A stretch of DNA of 64,000 bases from SHYQ01 sp041674525 (GCA_041674525.1 JBAYVN010000004.1:1-64000), one strand, 5' to 3'; positions 1 to 9,204 are shown, counted from the first letter of the stretch. Numbers and translations: made by a program. The notes: generated by a model not told the origin, from the sequence alone.

Positions 1-437
1 CCCTGCGCCACCAGCACGCGACCCGCCGCGCGCCCGGCGAGGAAGTAGCCCTTCAGGTTGGTGTCCAGCACGCGCTGCCACTCCTCCAGGGTGATCTCGA
101 GGATCGGCTTGCGGATGTTCATGCCCGCGTTGTTGACGAGGATGTCCAGGTGCCCCATCCGCGCCACGGTCTCCGCGACCATCGCCTCCACGCTCGCCTC
201 GTCCGTCACGTCCGCGGCTATGGCCTCGGCGCGGCGGCCGAGCGCGCGGATCTCGTCGCGCACCGCCTCGATCTCCCCGGGGCTACGACTGCTGACCACG
301 ACATCCGCGCCGGCCGCCGCCAGCGAGACGGCCAGCGTGTGTCCCAGGCCCCGGCCGCCGCCGGTGACCAGCGCCACGCGGTCCGTCAGATCGAAGAGTC
401 GCGTGCCGAGCAGCTCCGGGCGGTCCGTCGTTTCCAT
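1..437 (-). CDS. SDR family oxidoreductase, N-terminal part (cut by window edge)
   Basis: The reverse strand reads a Rossmann-fold short-chain dehydrogenase starting METTDRPELL. The cofactor motif TGGGRGLG lies near residue 26 and the NNAG motif near residue 94, as in classical SDRs that use NAD(P)H to reduce or oxidise an alcohol or ketone. Only about 145 codons are in the window, so the catalytic YxxxK is not visible and the substrate cannot be named. The ATG is 10 nt downstream of the gmk stop, so it probably belongs to the remA-gmk transcript. Confidence 0.85.
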   Translation of the reverse strand, partial: METTDRPELLGTRLFDLTDRVALVTGGGRGLGHTLAVSLAAAGADVVVSSRSPGEIEAVRDEIRALGRRAEAIAADVTDEASVEAMVAETVARMGHLDILVNNAGMNIRKPILEITLEEWQRVLDTNLKGYFLAGRAAGRVLVAQ

Positions 438-447
438 GGGCCGCAGT

Positions 448-1056
448 CTAGACGCTGACCGGCGTGCGGTCAGCGCGCCCCTGCTCGCACTCGATGAGAT
501 CGCGGACGGCGCGCACGGTGGCGTCCAGGTCGCCCTCCACGTTGGTCACGGGCCTGCAGAACGCGCGGGCGCGGGCAATCTCGTCGCGCGCGATGGAGAG
601 GCGGCGCTCGATCTGCTCCTCCGTCTCGCTCGCACGCCCCTCCAGGTGGCGGCGGAGCATCTCGATCGACTCGGGCTCGAGCGACAGGAAGAGCGCACCG
701 GGCAGCAGCGCGCGGAGCGACTCCGCGCCCTGGACGTCCACGCGAATGACCACGTGGCGCCCCGACGCGAGCGCAGCGCGCACGGACTTCCGCGGAACGC
801 CGTACAGATTCCCGTAGACCTCGGCGTGCTCCAGGAGGTCGCCGGCCGCGAGGTGTTCCAGGAAGCCGGGGCGGTCCACGAAGTAATGGTGGATGCCCTC
901 CTGCTCGCCGTCGCGGGGCGCGCGGGTGGTCATGGTCGCGGGGCGCACCACCGGCACGCCGGCGGCCTCCAGGTGGTCGATGAGCACGTCCTTGCCCGCG
1001 CCGGAGGGCCCGGTGAGCACGATCACCAGCGGCGAGGAGGTGGGGGCGGCGCTCAC
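448..1056 (-). CDS. gmk: Guanylate kinase
   Basis: A 202-residue protein that phosphorylates GMP to GDP with ATP in the cytoplasm. The P-loop GPSGAGKD is at about residues 16-23. The GMP-binding region includes TTRAPRDGE, the pair HYFV, and E-x-YGN-x-YG. The last P-loop residue is Asp instead of Ser/Thr, a variant I recall from Chloroflexi Gmk proteins. The start is GTG at 1056: the upstream remA stop overlaps it as GTGA, and the longer open frame upstream is remA read out of frame. Family length is about 200 residues, so it looks complete. Confidence 0.93.
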   Translation of the reverse strand: MSAAPTSSPLVIVLTGPSGAGKDVLIDHLEAAGVPVVRPATMTTRAPRDGEQEGIHHYFVDRPGFLEHLAAGDLLEHAEVYGNLYGVPRKSVRAALASGRHVVIRVDVQGAESLRALLPGALFLSLEPESIEMLRRHLEGRASETEEQIERRLSIARDEIARARAFCRPVTNVEGDLDATVRAVRDLIECEQGRADRTPVSV

Positions 1057-1328
1057 CGGTCCGCAGCGCCCTCGGCGCGCCCGGGCCGGACGGCGCCGAT
1101 GCGGCCGGAGAAGGTCTCCGGGGTGATCGCGATCAGCGCGACCCAGTCGTCGTCCAGGACCACCACCGCCTTCGTGCGGCGGCCGCTGGTGAGGTCGATC
1201 GCGCGATTCATCTCCTTGCCGCGCTGCACCATCCGCTTCATCGGCGCGGACCCCGGCGACGCGACGGCCAGGATGCGGTCGGTCGCCAGGTAGTTGTCGA
1301 ACCCGACGTGGATGAGATCGGCGGACAT
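1053..1328 (-). CDS. remA: RemA-like DUF370 regulator
   Basis: A 91-residue protein starting MSADLIHVGFDNYLA with the conserved middle GSAPMKRMVQRG and a C-terminal TPETFSGRI. This is the DUF370/RemA family. In Bacillus RemA is a DNA-binding activator of extracellular matrix genes, and the gene commonly sits just before gmk, as here. The stop overlaps the gmk GTG by 3 nt, so translation is probably coupled. Its target genes here are unknown. The surface-polymer kinase and secreted proteins at 9.8-16.9 kb would be natural candidates, but that is only inference. Confidence 0.9.
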   Translation of the reverse strand: MSADLIHVGFDNYLATDRILAVASPGSAPMKRMVQRGKEMNRAIDLTSGRRTKAVVVLDDDWVALIAITPETFSGRIGAVRPGRAEGAADR

Positions 1329-1411
1329 CAGCGCGGCTCCATCTCGCGGTCATGGGGCTGGCCGCGGGTCATCCTCGGTCCCCGCGTGGAGGGTCCGCCG
1401 GGCGACCGGTG

Positions 1412-2443
1412 CTAGACGTCACGTCGCAGGCGCTTCTGGCGCTCGTTTTCCGCGACCCGTTCCTCGGCGTTCCCCACGATGTCGGAGAGCTTCTCGCGCA
1501 ACCATGAGCCCGCCATGAAGTCCTGGAAGGACATGATCGACGCGGCATCCATTTCCGGCGACGCAGCCTGCTGCCGGCCGACCTTGCCGTTGACGAACTC
1601 GTGGTACTCGAAAGAGGCCTCCGCGATGCGGCGGAACAGCGCCTCCTCCTGCTCCGGCGCGAGCAGGAGTTCGCGCATGTCGATCAGCGCGCCGATGTAG
1701 CGGTTCAGCCAGTGCACCGTGTGCTCGCGGTTGGTGACGGCGATGTCGAACGCCATCGCCGGATCCGTGCCCGTCAGGCGAGTCGTGTCGCGGAATCCCC
1801 CGGCGGCGAGCAGCGACAGCTCGGGCCACGCGTCCGAGGAGCGCTCCATGTCGAACATCGCCGTCGCGGCGATCATGGGCATGTGCGAGATCGCCGCCAC
1901 GTACGCATCGTGCTCGGCGGCGTCCATGAACATCGACTCTGCGCCCACGGTATCCGCCAGCCAGAGCACGCCGTTGATCGCCCGCTCCGAGGAACGCGTG
2001 GTGGGAACGACGATCCAGCGCGCCTTTTCGAAGAGGCCGGCGTCCGCGGCGCGCGGCCCGGTCTGGGTCTTCCCCGCCATCGGGTGCCCGCCCACGAAGC
2101 CCGCGTGCGCCGGGAGGAGCTCGTCGGCCCAGCGGAGGACGGCGGCTTTGGTGGACCCGGTGTCGGTGATGATCGCGTTCGGCCCGAGAACGGGCGCGAT
2201 CTCCTCCATGATCTTGCGGATGGCCAGCAGCGGCGTCGCGAGGATGATGAGATCAGCGCCCTCGATCGCGTGCTGGGGCGTGTGCATCACGACGTCGACG
2301 GCGCCGAGCTTCTGCGCCTGCCGGGCGACGTCCGCGTAGCGGTCGTAGCCGACCACCTCGACCTTCGACTTCCCGGCAGCCTGGCGCAGCCGCATGCCGA
2401 TCGACGCGCCGATCAATCCGGTGCCCAGGATCGCTACGCGCAC
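1412..2443 (-). CDS. tyrA: Prephenate dehydrogenase
   Basis: A 343-residue NAD(P)-dependent enzyme of tyrosine biosynthesis. The N-terminal Rossmann motif GTGLIGASIG is at about residues 7-16, and HPMAGKTQTG is the family motif before the helical C-terminal dimerisation domain. It converts prephenate (or arogenate) to 4-hydroxyphenylpyruvate (or tyrosine). The GTG start at 2443 is chosen over an upstream ATG at 2512 because GAGGAG lies 7 nt before it and the extra residues are unlike the family. No other aromatic amino acid gene is adjacent. There is no C-terminal ACT domain. Confidence 0.9.
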   Translation of the reverse strand: MRVAILGTGLIGASIGMRLRQAAGKSKVEVVGYDRYADVARQAQKLGAVDVVMHTPQHAIEGADLIILATPLLAIRKIMEEIAPVLGPNAIITDTGSTKAAVLRWADELLPAHAGFVGGHPMAGKTQTGPRAADAGLFEKARWIVVPTTRSSERAINGVLWLADTVGAESMFMDAAEHDAYVAAISHMPMIAATAMFDMERSSDAWPELSLLAAGGFRDTTRLTGTDPAMAFDIAVTNREHTVHWLNRYIGALIDMRELLLAPEQEEALFRRIAEASFEYHEFVNGKVGRQQAASPEMDAASIMSFQDFMAGSWLREKLSDIVGNAEERVAENERQKRLRRDV

Positions 2444-2534
2444 GGGTGTGCTCCTCTGCCCCGGCCGCTCGGGGCCGCATGCGGCGCTGATCGTACAACG
2501 TCGCCCCGACATCGAGGCGATCCTGGAGCCGAGC

Positions 2535-3050
2535 CTAGAGAAGATCGTCGAGCGCGACGAAGCGCGAGAGCGCCGGATCGTCGTCCGGGGGTGCGCCGGT
2601 GTGCCCCCGCACGAGCTTGATCACCCGCGCATCGCTACCGGCCGCCCGCAGGCGCTCCGCGCCGAGGCGCGCGTGGTGGCGGAGCCGCCAGAGCGCCTGG
2701 CGCCAGCGGGCCCCACGCTCGCTCTCGACGCGCCGCGCGAGCGCCGGCGCCAGGGCGTTCAGCATGACGAACGCGATGCGGTGCCACGTGTGCAGCGGTC
2801 CCTTGCCCACGTCGTGCACGAGCGCGGCGACCAGCTCGGCATCGGACGCGCCTGCCTCGACGAGTGCCGCGAACAGGTCCACGGAGTGCCGCCGGTCACG
2901 CGCCTCGGCGGCCAGGAAGAGCGTGAGCTCGGCGGGGGAGAGGTACGCGCGGACCTGCTCGATCTCGCGGGGGGAGAGGAAGGGGCGCAGGCCGTGCGTG
3001 AACTGGCGGACGCGGTAGCGCGCGCGCCCGAGGCGCTTAGCGGAACCCAC
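2535..3050 (-). CDS. HD-domain hydrolase-like protein
   Basis: A 171-residue protein with an HD-type metal-binding core: a His in RRHSVDLF, then ALVHDVGKG with the His-Asp pair, and a later His-rich helix LRHHARLG. HD proteins are usually phosphohydrolases acting on nucleotides; the substrate cannot be read from the sequence. The GTG start at 3050 lies inside the 3' end of the M50 protease gene (14-nt overlap), so the two are co-translated. Similar short HD proteins are often annotated only as HD domain-containing. Confidence 0.75.
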   Translation of the reverse strand: MGSAKRLGRARYRVRQFTHGLRPFLSPREIEQVRAYLSPAELTLFLAAEARDRRHSVDLFAALVEAGASDAELVAALVHDVGKGPLHTWHRIAFVMLNALAPALARRVESERGARWRQALWRLRHHARLGAERLRAAGSDARVIKLVRGHTGAPPDDDPALSRFVALDDLL

Positions 3051-3783
3051 CGGGATTGCCCACGAAGAGGTCGAGCAGCAATTCGATCACCGGCCCCATG
3101 ACCATCGTCAGGCTGTACGCGCCGCCCGTCAGGAACGGCGCGAAGACGAGCAGCATCAGGATGCCCATCCCCCAGGGCTCGAGCTTCCGGTACTGGCGCG
3201 CCAGGTCCTCGGGCAGCAGGCCCATCAGCACCTTCGAACCGTCCAGCGGGGGGATCGGGAGCATGTTGAACACGGCGAGCAGGACGTTGAGCAGCACCAC
3301 CGTGCCGAGGAACAGGCCCAGCAGGTCGGCGGGCGTCTGGGTCCACACCTCGGCCCAGCGCGCGGCGGTCCCGGAGCCGACGAACGGGTGCCAGAACGGC
3401 ACCAGGCCCATGCGGATCGGGAGCCCCGCGAGCCCGGCGACCAGGAGGTTCGAGGCCGGTCCCGCGAGCGCGATGAGCAGCATCGAGCGCTTCGGGTTGG
3501 CCGTGTAGTTCGGGTTCACCGGGACGGGCTTCGCCCAGCCGAAGCCGGCGATGAAGATCAACGTCGTCCCCACGGGGTCGTAGTGCGCCCGGGGGCTGAG
3601 CGTGAGCCGCCCGAGGAGCCGCGGCGTGGGGTCGCCCAGCCGGTTCGCGACCACCGCGTGGCAATACTCGTGGAAGATCAGGCCGACGAGCATCGACGCC
3701 CCGAACGCCGCGACGAGGATCGTGAACGCCTGCGGCGCCGTGAAGAGCAGGGGGAAGTAGCGGAGGATCACGCGATCGAGCAT
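3037..3783 (-). CDS. Site-2 protease family (M50) membrane metalloprotease
   Basis: A 248-residue polytopic membrane protein. The zinc-binding motif HEYCH is at residues 38-42 in the second predicted helix, and the third ligand motif NMLPIPPLDGSK lies in a later helix. NPNYTANPK and ALAGPASN are typical of the short RseP-unlike M50 group (no PDZ domain visible). Such proteases cut substrates within the membrane. The ATG at 3783 begins MLDRVILRYF. A longer open frame upstream reads into the divergent region and is antisense to the neighbouring gene, so it is rejected. Confidence 0.88.
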   Translation of the reverse strand: MLDRVILRYFPLLFTAPQAFTILVAAFGASMLVGLIFHEYCHAVVANRLGDPTPRLLGRLTLSPRAHYDPVGTTLIFIAGFGWAKPVPVNPNYTANPKRSMLLIALAGPASNLLVAGLAGLPIRMGLVPFWHPFVGSGTAARWAEVWTQTPADLLGLFLGTVVLLNVLLAVFNMLPIPPLDGSKVLMGLLPEDLARQYRKLEPWGMGILMLLVFAPFLTGGAYSLTMVMGPVIELLLDLFVGNPGGFR

Positions 3784-3823
3784 ATCAGTGCGCACGAGTG
3801 AGCCGCGCGGCTCCCTCGTCGCG

Positions 3824-3852
3824 TTGACGGGTGGCAGGCCGAAACCTATCGT
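3824..3852 (+). promoter_or_regulatory. Candidate sigma-70-type promoter for the 4006 operon
   Basis: TTGACG (3824-3829), a 17-bp spacer and TATCGT (3847-3852) lie in the 222-bp divergent region between the M50 gene and the propeller gene. The match is good for so GC-rich a genome. It would give a leader of about 150 nt. Seen by eye only. Confidence 0.4.
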
Positions 3853-4005
3853 TGAGGCACCGTTCGGGCGCCGCGGGGCGCCGCCCACCACCGGTCTGAA
3901 CGCCTGGCGTTCTCCTGAACGAAAGGGTGAGGACCACGTCGTTGCGGCGCCGGACTCTGGCGGGATCCGGCGCCTGCTGGCCAGCAGGCCACGGCGTGTC
4001 CATGA

Positions 4006-5148
4006 ATGGCACGACTTTCCCGCCTCTTCCCGAACACTCTTCGTCACCCTCGCCTCATTGGCATGATCGCCGTCGCGGCGATCGTCGCCGTCGGGCTGGC
4101 CGCGGGCCTGCTGCGGCTGCTCCCGCTGGCGGCGAAGCCAACCACGGGCGTCCCGCGCGTGGTCTTCGCGGCCTTCGGCGCCACTTCCGACGTGCTGTTC
4201 ATCGCTCCCGCCACCAGGCCGGACGAGCGCACGGTGGTGGACACGGTGCAGCACGCCGAGGGGTGGGGCATCAACCCCGGCCCGATGTTCGAGCGTCTCC
4301 TGGCGTACAACGTGGTCCCTGCGGGCGCCCCCGCCGGGCGCGGCGCACCGTCCGAGCTGTGGCTCCTGAACGTCGCCACGGGCGAGCGCACCCGCCTCGC
4401 GCGCGACGCGGACCTGCTGGTGAAGCCGCAGTTCGTCGCGGACGGGAAGTCCATCCTCTACCGCCGCACCGACGGCGACCTGCAACAGGTCGTGCGCGTG
4501 GACATCGACAGCCTGGCCCGCACCATGATCTACGAGGAGCGCACGGCCTTCGGCGTGTTCCCCCTGGGCGTCGATGCCAATGGCACGCTGCTCTTCGCGC
4601 GCCTCTCCAACACCGGGACGGACGTCCTGCGGAAGGCCGGTGACGCGAGTCCCGTGCTGGCCTTCCACGCGTCGGACGAGATCGCCCGCGACTGGCAGCT
4701 CTCCCCGGACGGCAAGTCGCTCGCGTTCCTCGCGCCGCTACGGCGCGCCGAGCGCGTGGTGTACCGCGCGGCCGTGGTGATGATCGAGGGGGGCAAGGCG
4801 GTTGCGCTCCCGGAAGGGGACGCTTCCGGCGAGCAGTACGGGCCTCTGTGGACCCCCGATGGGGGGAGCGTCGCGGTCGGGCAGGAGGCAGCCTCCGGGG
4901 CCGCCACGCCAGTGGTCCTGCTTCGCGCGGGCGGCGCGCCCGTGCCCCTGGCCACCCCCGCGCGGGGCTTTGACGTACCGGTGGCGTGGAGCGCCGCCGG
5001 AACGTACCTTGCCGCCCGCACGTTCGATGGGCAGAACTCCACGAACGTGGGACGCGAAAGCGCCGTGGTGATCGCACGAAGCGGCGAGCGGTATCCGGTG
5101 TCCGCGCCGGGCGAGGTGATCCTGCTGGGATGGCTGCCGGATGACTAG
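4006..5148 (+). CDS. Membrane-anchored TolB/WD40-like beta-propeller protein
   Basis: A 380-residue protein with one N-terminal membrane helix (about residues 18-40), then repeated blades of the WD40-like/TolB-N type. PQFVADGKSILY, WQLSPDGKSLAF and LWTPDGGSVAV are the clear blade repeats. The domain is predicted outside the membrane. Such propellers bind peptides or polymers; no enzymatic residues are recognised. Its stop overlaps the start of the next gene by 8 nt, so it works alongside the lytic transglycosylase-like protein, perhaps in envelope remodelling. No convincing ribosome site precedes the ATG, so the start is uncertain. Confidence 0.7.
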   Translation: MARLSRLFPNTLRHPRLIGMIAVAAIVAVGLAAGLLRLLPLAAKPTTGVPRVVFAAFGATSDVLFIAPATRPDERTVVDTVQHAEGWGINPGPMFERLLAYNVVPAGAPAGRGAPSELWLLNVATGERTRLARDADLLVKPQFVADGKSILYRRTDGDLQQVVRVDIDSLARTMIYEERTAFGVFPLGVDANGTLLFARLSNTGTDVLRKAGDASPVLAFHASDEIARDWQLSPDGKSLAFLAPLRRAERVVYRAAVVMIEGGKAVALPEGDASGEQYGPLWTPDGGSVAVGQEAASGAATPVVLLRAGGAPVPLATPARGFDVPVAWSAAGTYLAARTFDGQNSTNVGRESAVVIARSGERYPVSAPGEVILLGWLPDD

Positions 5149-6481
5149 GCGCACGAGGATCCTGGCCGCGCTGCTCCTCGCCGCGGTGCTCGCGGCGCTC
5201 GGCGCCCCCGGGGGGGAGCGGCACGCAGCCGCGTGCGCCTTCGATCCGTGGCGCCCGGACGCGTACGAGGGCGACCAGCAGCGCGCGCGGTACAACGCCG
5301 CCATCGAGGCTGCGTCCGTGAACCGGCTGCTCCCCAGCGACTCCTTCTTTGCGCTGCCGGCGATCGAGCGCGGCCCGCGCACCGCCCGCTCCCAGGGCGC
5401 GCCGTTCATCCCCTCCACGCTGCTGAAGGCGATCGCATGGGTCGAGTCGACGATGACGCAGGCGGCGCGCGCGGTCTCCTTCGACTCGGTGGGTCCCGCC
5501 CAGATCTCGTTCGACTGCGGGCACGGGATCATGCAGGTGACCACCGGGATGACCACGCCGCTGGGCGCGGACGGGACGCCCTCCGCCCGGCAGGCGAGCA
5601 TCGCCACCCACTACGCCTACAACATCGCGCGGGGGGCGCAGATCCTCGCGGAGAAGTGGAACGCGGCCCCGGAGCAGATCCCGGTTGCCGGCATCGACAC
5701 CGCATCTGACCCGGCGATCGTGGAGAACTGGTACTTCGCGACGTGGGCGTACAACGGGTTCACGGGCCCGGGGTCGAGCATCAGCAACCACCCCGCGGAC
5801 CCGCAGTTCGGATCGTGGCCGCGCCCCGCATACACCTGCGACGGGACCCAGGCGCGCAACCGCTACCCCTACCAGGAGCTGGTGTGGGGCTGCATGGCGA
5901 GGCCGGACCAGCGCAACGGCCAGCTCCTGTGGCAACCGCTGGCGGCGACGCTCCCGAACCTGACGAACGCCGTCGTCGCGCGCGCCCTGAGCGTGGCGAA
6001 CTGGACCTACCCCTACACCGGCATGGACATCCCCACCCCGCAACCGGCCCACCTGGCCCAGCCGCCGGTGAGCCTTCAGTCGCCCGCGCAACTGCTGGGG
6101 ACGCCGGTGTTCCAGGCGTCCGCGCAGCGCCTCACCATCAACGTGAATGCCACCGGCGCGGCCTCGAAGGCGACGGTGCGCATCCACAACGCAGGCACGG
6201 GCGTGATGACGTGGATCGCCACCACCACGGACCGCTTCCTCGTCCTCTCCCCTCCGGCGGGCGTCGCCGCCGGGAGCGATCTGCGCTGCACGGCGTCCGA
6301 CGGCTGCCCGGACGGCTCGCTGGTGATCACCGTCAACCCGGTGCTGCTCCCGGCGTCGAGGGCGAGTGGCGTGATCCACCTCTCCTCGCCGAACGGCGGA
6401 GGCCAGCAGGTCGATATCATCGTTGAGGTCTCCGCGGAGTTCAGCATCGGCGCGCCCGGCACGAGCCGCACGACGCCGTAG
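5141..6481 (+). CDS. Secreted lytic transglycosylase-like protein
   Basis: A 446-residue protein with a signal peptide (MTRRTRILAALLLAA, Ala-rich to about residue 31). An SLT-type lysozyme-like domain follows: AIAWVESTM carries the candidate catalytic Glu at residue 102, followed by GHGIMQVTTGM, HYAYNIARGAQIL and WYFATWAYNGF. SLT enzymes cut the glycan backbone of peptidoglycan. The C-terminal 120 residues look like a beta-sandwich of the BACON kind (VRIHNAGTGVMTW, GVIHLSSPNGG). It overlaps the propeller gene upstream, so the pair is probably one envelope unit. Confidence 0.8.
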   Translation: MTRRTRILAALLLAAVLAALGAPGGERHAAACAFDPWRPDAYEGDQQRARYNAAIEAASVNRLLPSDSFFALPAIERGPRTARSQGAPFIPSTLLKAIAWVESTMTQAARAVSFDSVGPAQISFDCGHGIMQVTTGMTTPLGADGTPSARQASIATHYAYNIARGAQILAEKWNAAPEQIPVAGIDTASDPAIVENWYFATWAYNGFTGPGSSISNHPADPQFGSWPRPAYTCDGTQARNRYPYQELVWGCMARPDQRNGQLLWQPLAATLPNLTNAVVARALSVANWTYPYTGMDIPTPQPAHLAQPPVSLQSPAQLLGTPVFQASAQRLTINVNATGAASKATVRIHNAGTGVMTWIATTTDRFLVLSPPAGVAAGSDLRCTASDGCPDGSLVITVNPVLLPASRASGVIHLSSPNGGGQQVDIIVEVSAEFSIGAPGTSRTTP

Positions 6482-6525
6482 CCCGGGGCGCGCCGCGCGT
6501 CCCGGCGTCAGGAGGGCGTCCCGCC

Positions 6526-7023
6526 ATGGTCCAGGACATGCTCCGAGGATGGCTGGATGCGGTCCGCCGCAACCACGGCCTGGAACACGCCACGGTGACC
6601 GTGCTCTTCGCGCGCACCGGGCCGCAGCGCATCGCCGGGCGCGCGAGCGCGGACGGGTTCTTCATCCTCGGCAGGGTGGATGACGGCATGCTGCTCTCCT
6701 GCGCGCGCGAGGCGCTCGACCGCATGCAGCGCGGCGAGGAGGAGCTGGCCGTGTCGCCGCACTGCGGCACGAACATCGCCGTAACGGCGGGCCTTTCCAC
6801 CCTCGCCACGATGAATGCGGTGTCACGGAATCCCGGGCGGCCCGCGTGGGACCGCTTCGGCGATGCGTTCACGCTGTCGCTGTTCGCGATCATCGCGGCG
6901 CAGCCCCTGGGACGCCTGCTGCAGCGCTACCTCACGACCCGCGCCGACGTGCAGCGCATGGAGGTCGTGGAGGTGCGCACGTACTTCCCGGGCGTGCGCA
7001 AGGTGATCACCGCCGGCTCGTGA
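6526..7023 (+). CDS. DUF6391 family protein
   Basis: A 165-residue protein with the N-terminal signature RNHGLEHATVTVL, the middle AVSPHCGTNIAVTAG and a single hydrophobic stretch at about residues 113-131. This is the DUF6391 pattern that I associate with cyanobacterial and Chloroflexi proteins; function is unknown. The conserved His/Glu pair in LEHAT could bind metal. It follows the transglycosylase gene by 44 nt on the same strand and is convergent with the yedK-like gene. Confidence 0.72.
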   Translation: MVQDMLRGWLDAVRRNHGLEHATVTVLFARTGPQRIAGRASADGFFILGRVDDGMLLSCAREALDRMQRGEEELAVSPHCGTNIAVTAGLSTLATMNAVSRNPGRPAWDRFGDAFTLSLFAIIAAQPLGRLLQRYLTTRADVQRMEVVEVRTYFPGVRKVITAGS

Positions 7024-7070
7024 ACGCCCGGCGGCGCGCCCGACGCCCGCGCGACCCTGCAGCAGCGACC

Positions 7071-7778
7071 CTACAGCAGCGTGCCCTGCGTCTCCGGCTC
7101 GGCCTCGTCCAGGCACGCCGGGTCGTCGTGCAGCACGGAGTTGACGCGCGTCGACACTGCCGTCGCGACGAGGAGGGCGTCCGCCGCCGGGCGCAGCAGG
7201 GCGTGCAGCCGATTCGCCGGCTGGCGCGGGTACAACCACTGCTCCATGGCATCGTCATCCGCGAGGATGACGGGCATGCGGTCGTGGATCGGGGCGACCG
7301 TGGCGTTCGCCGTGGTCGTGATGATCGTGAAGGTCGTCATCGGCGCGGCCTCGGCGTGCAGGCGCGCCTCGACGTAGAGCCCGGCGAAGGCGAACACCCC
7401 GCGATCGGGACGGTGGAACCAGAACGGGCGCCGCTCGTGCTCCTCGCCCACCCACTCGAAGAACCCGTCCGCGGGGACGATGCAGCGCGTCGCCTGGAAC
7501 GCGTCACGAAACGGCCGCCGCGACTCGATCGTCTCGGCGCGCGCGTTGATGTGCTTCGCCCCCTCGCGGCGGCTCGGCTCCCACCAGTTCACCAGCCCCC
7601 AGGTCGCGTGCGTGACTGCGCGCTCCTCGTGGTCGAGGCGCGCGATCCAGTGCTCCTGCATCGGCGCGATGTTCCAGCGCGGGATGTAACGCTCCTCGAA
7701 CACATCGCTGGGCGCGATGCCGAGGCTCGCGGCGACGAGCTCGACATTCTCCGGGGTCAGCGTGAAGCGCCCGCACAT
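7071..7778 (-). CDS. yedK: SOS response-associated peptidase family (YedK/HMCES)
   Basis: A 235-residue SRAP-domain protein. The N-terminal MCGRF exposes the Cys that bonds to abasic sites in single-stranded DNA after Met removal. Further family motifs are WGLVNWW, NARAETI, CIVPADGFFEW and HDRMPVIL (the conserved His). These proteins shield abasic sites as DNA-protein crosslinks. Length agrees with the family. No LexA-like box was recognised upstream. The gene is divergent from the DUF2723 gene, with an 88-nt gap. Confidence 0.92.
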   Translation of the reverse strand: MCGRFTLTPENVELVAASLGIAPSDVFEERYIPRWNIAPMQEHWIARLDHEERAVTHATWGLVNWWEPSRREGAKHINARAETIESRRPFRDAFQATRCIVPADGFFEWVGEEHERRPFWFHRPDRGVFAFAGLYVEARLHAEAAPMTTFTIITTTANATVAPIHDRMPVILADDDAMEQWLYPRQPANRLHALLRPAADALLVATAVSTRVNSVLHDDPACLDEAEPETQGTLL

Positions 7779-7866
7779 GCCTCGGAGTGTATCGGCTGCG
7801 GCGGGTCGCGCGGGCCCTGAGGGCGCAGGGACTGCGGCTGCGGGTGCGCTCGGCTACCCTCGGCGC

Positions 7867-9204
7867 ATGGCACGCAACTCGATGATCCCGGCTGTCGCAC
7901 GCGCGGCCATGCCCGCGCTCGCCGGGGTGATCGCGCTCGGCTTTTACCTGCTGACGATCAGCCCGAGCATCGGGATGCTGCACGACAACGTGGACAGCGC
8001 GGAACTCGTGGTCGTCGCGTCCAGGCTGGGCATCGCGCACCCGCCCGGGTCGGCGATCTGGATGCCACTGGGGTGGGCGGCGCTGCGCGCGCTCTCGTTC
8101 ATCCCGGAGCCCGCGCTGCGGACGAACCTGCTCTCCGCGTCGATGATGGCCGGGGCCGTCGCCGCCCTCGCCGTGGCGGCCGGGCGCTGGCGCCCCGAGA
8201 CGCCGCCGTGGATCGGGGCGCTGGCCGGGCTCCTCGGTGGGCTCGCACCGCTCGTCTGGGCGCAAGCGATCGTCACGGAGGTGCTCGCCCTCCAGGCGCT
8301 GCTCTCCGCGCTCGCGCTGGTGCTGGTGGTCGACGCCACCGCGGGCCGTCGATGGATGGCGTTCGCGCTGGTGCTGGGGCTGCTCGTGTGGAACCACCCG
8401 ACGGGCCTCGCGCTCGCGGCGCCGCTGGCCGGGGCGGCGCTCGTGCGGTCGCGCCCGGGGCGAGGCGCGTGGCCGCGGGTGATCGCGGCTTTCGCCGCGC
8501 CCGGGATCTACACGGTGGCGTACCTGCTCCTGCGCGCGGACGCGCCGATCGCGTGGGGAGACACCGGGACGCCCGCGGGCGCGTGGGCGCACCTGTCCGG
8601 CGCGACCTACCAGCACGTCACCGACCTCTCGATCGAGAACCTGCGGTCCGGTCTGCCGTCCTCGCTGCGGGCGTCGCTGGCCCAGGTGCCGCCGCTGCTG
8701 TGGCCGCTGATGCCGGCGGGCGCGCTGCTGGTCGCCCGCGCGCGGCCGCTGCTGGCGGGGGCGCTGGGCGTGACCGCCGTGCTGCTGGTGGTGTTCGTCA
8801 CCGCCTATCGCGCCACGGGCCACGAGGACTACCTCGCCACCGTCGTCCTGGCCGAGGCGCTGCTCGCCGCCTGGGGCGTCGAGGCATGCTGGGACTGGCT
8901 GCAGCCTCGCGTCCCGGACGGATCGACGCGGCTCGCGCTGGCCATCGGTGCCGTCGGGCTCGTCACGGTCTGGGGCGCGTACGCCGGGACGCGCGTCACC
9001 CTGCGCGCCGATACGCGACTGCTGGACGCCGCCCGCGCCACGCTGGCCGCCGCGCCTCCGGACGCGACGCTTGAGACGAACGCCGATACGGAGACCTTTC
9101 CGCTCTGGTACGCGCAGGCGATCCTCGGCGACCGGCCGGACGTGACGATCCGCGATGTCCGGGGTGTGGCGCCGGTGCTGCGCGGCGGCGTGCAGGTCCG
9201 CTAG
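7867..9204 (+). CDS. DUF2723-type polytopic membrane protein
   Basis: A 445-residue protein with about ten hydrophobic helices. The early motif ISPSIGMLHDNVDSAEL followed by GIAHPPGSAIW is the hallmark of DUF2723 proteins, which resemble membrane glycosyltransferases of the O-mannosyltransferase type; the acidic residues in DNVDSAE would be the loop catalytic site. The C-terminal part is periplasmic-like. A glycan or protein acceptor is plausible but unproven. The ATG at 7867 is chosen because upstream residues lie in the divergent promoter region. The stop overlaps the convergent phosphatase stop by 4 nt. Confidence 0.78.
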   Translation: MARNSMIPAVARAAMPALAGVIALGFYLLTISPSIGMLHDNVDSAELVVVASRLGIAHPPGSAIWMPLGWAALRALSFIPEPALRTNLLSASMMAGAVAALAVAAGRWRPETPPWIGALAGLLGGLAPLVWAQAIVTEVLALQALLSALALVLVVDATAGRRWMAFALVLGLLVWNHPTGLALAAPLAGAALVRSRPGRGAWPRVIAAFAAPGIYTVAYLLLRADAPIAWGDTGTPAGAWAHLSGATYQHVTDLSIENLRSGLPSSLRASLAQVPPLLWPLMPAGALLVARARPLLAGALGVTAVLLVVFVTAYRATGHEDYLATVVLAEALLAAWGVEACWDWLQPRVPDGSTRLALAIGAVGLVTVWGAYAGTRVTLRADTRLLDAARATLAAAPPDATLETNADTETFPLWYAQAILGDRPDVTIRDVRGVAPVLRGGVQVR

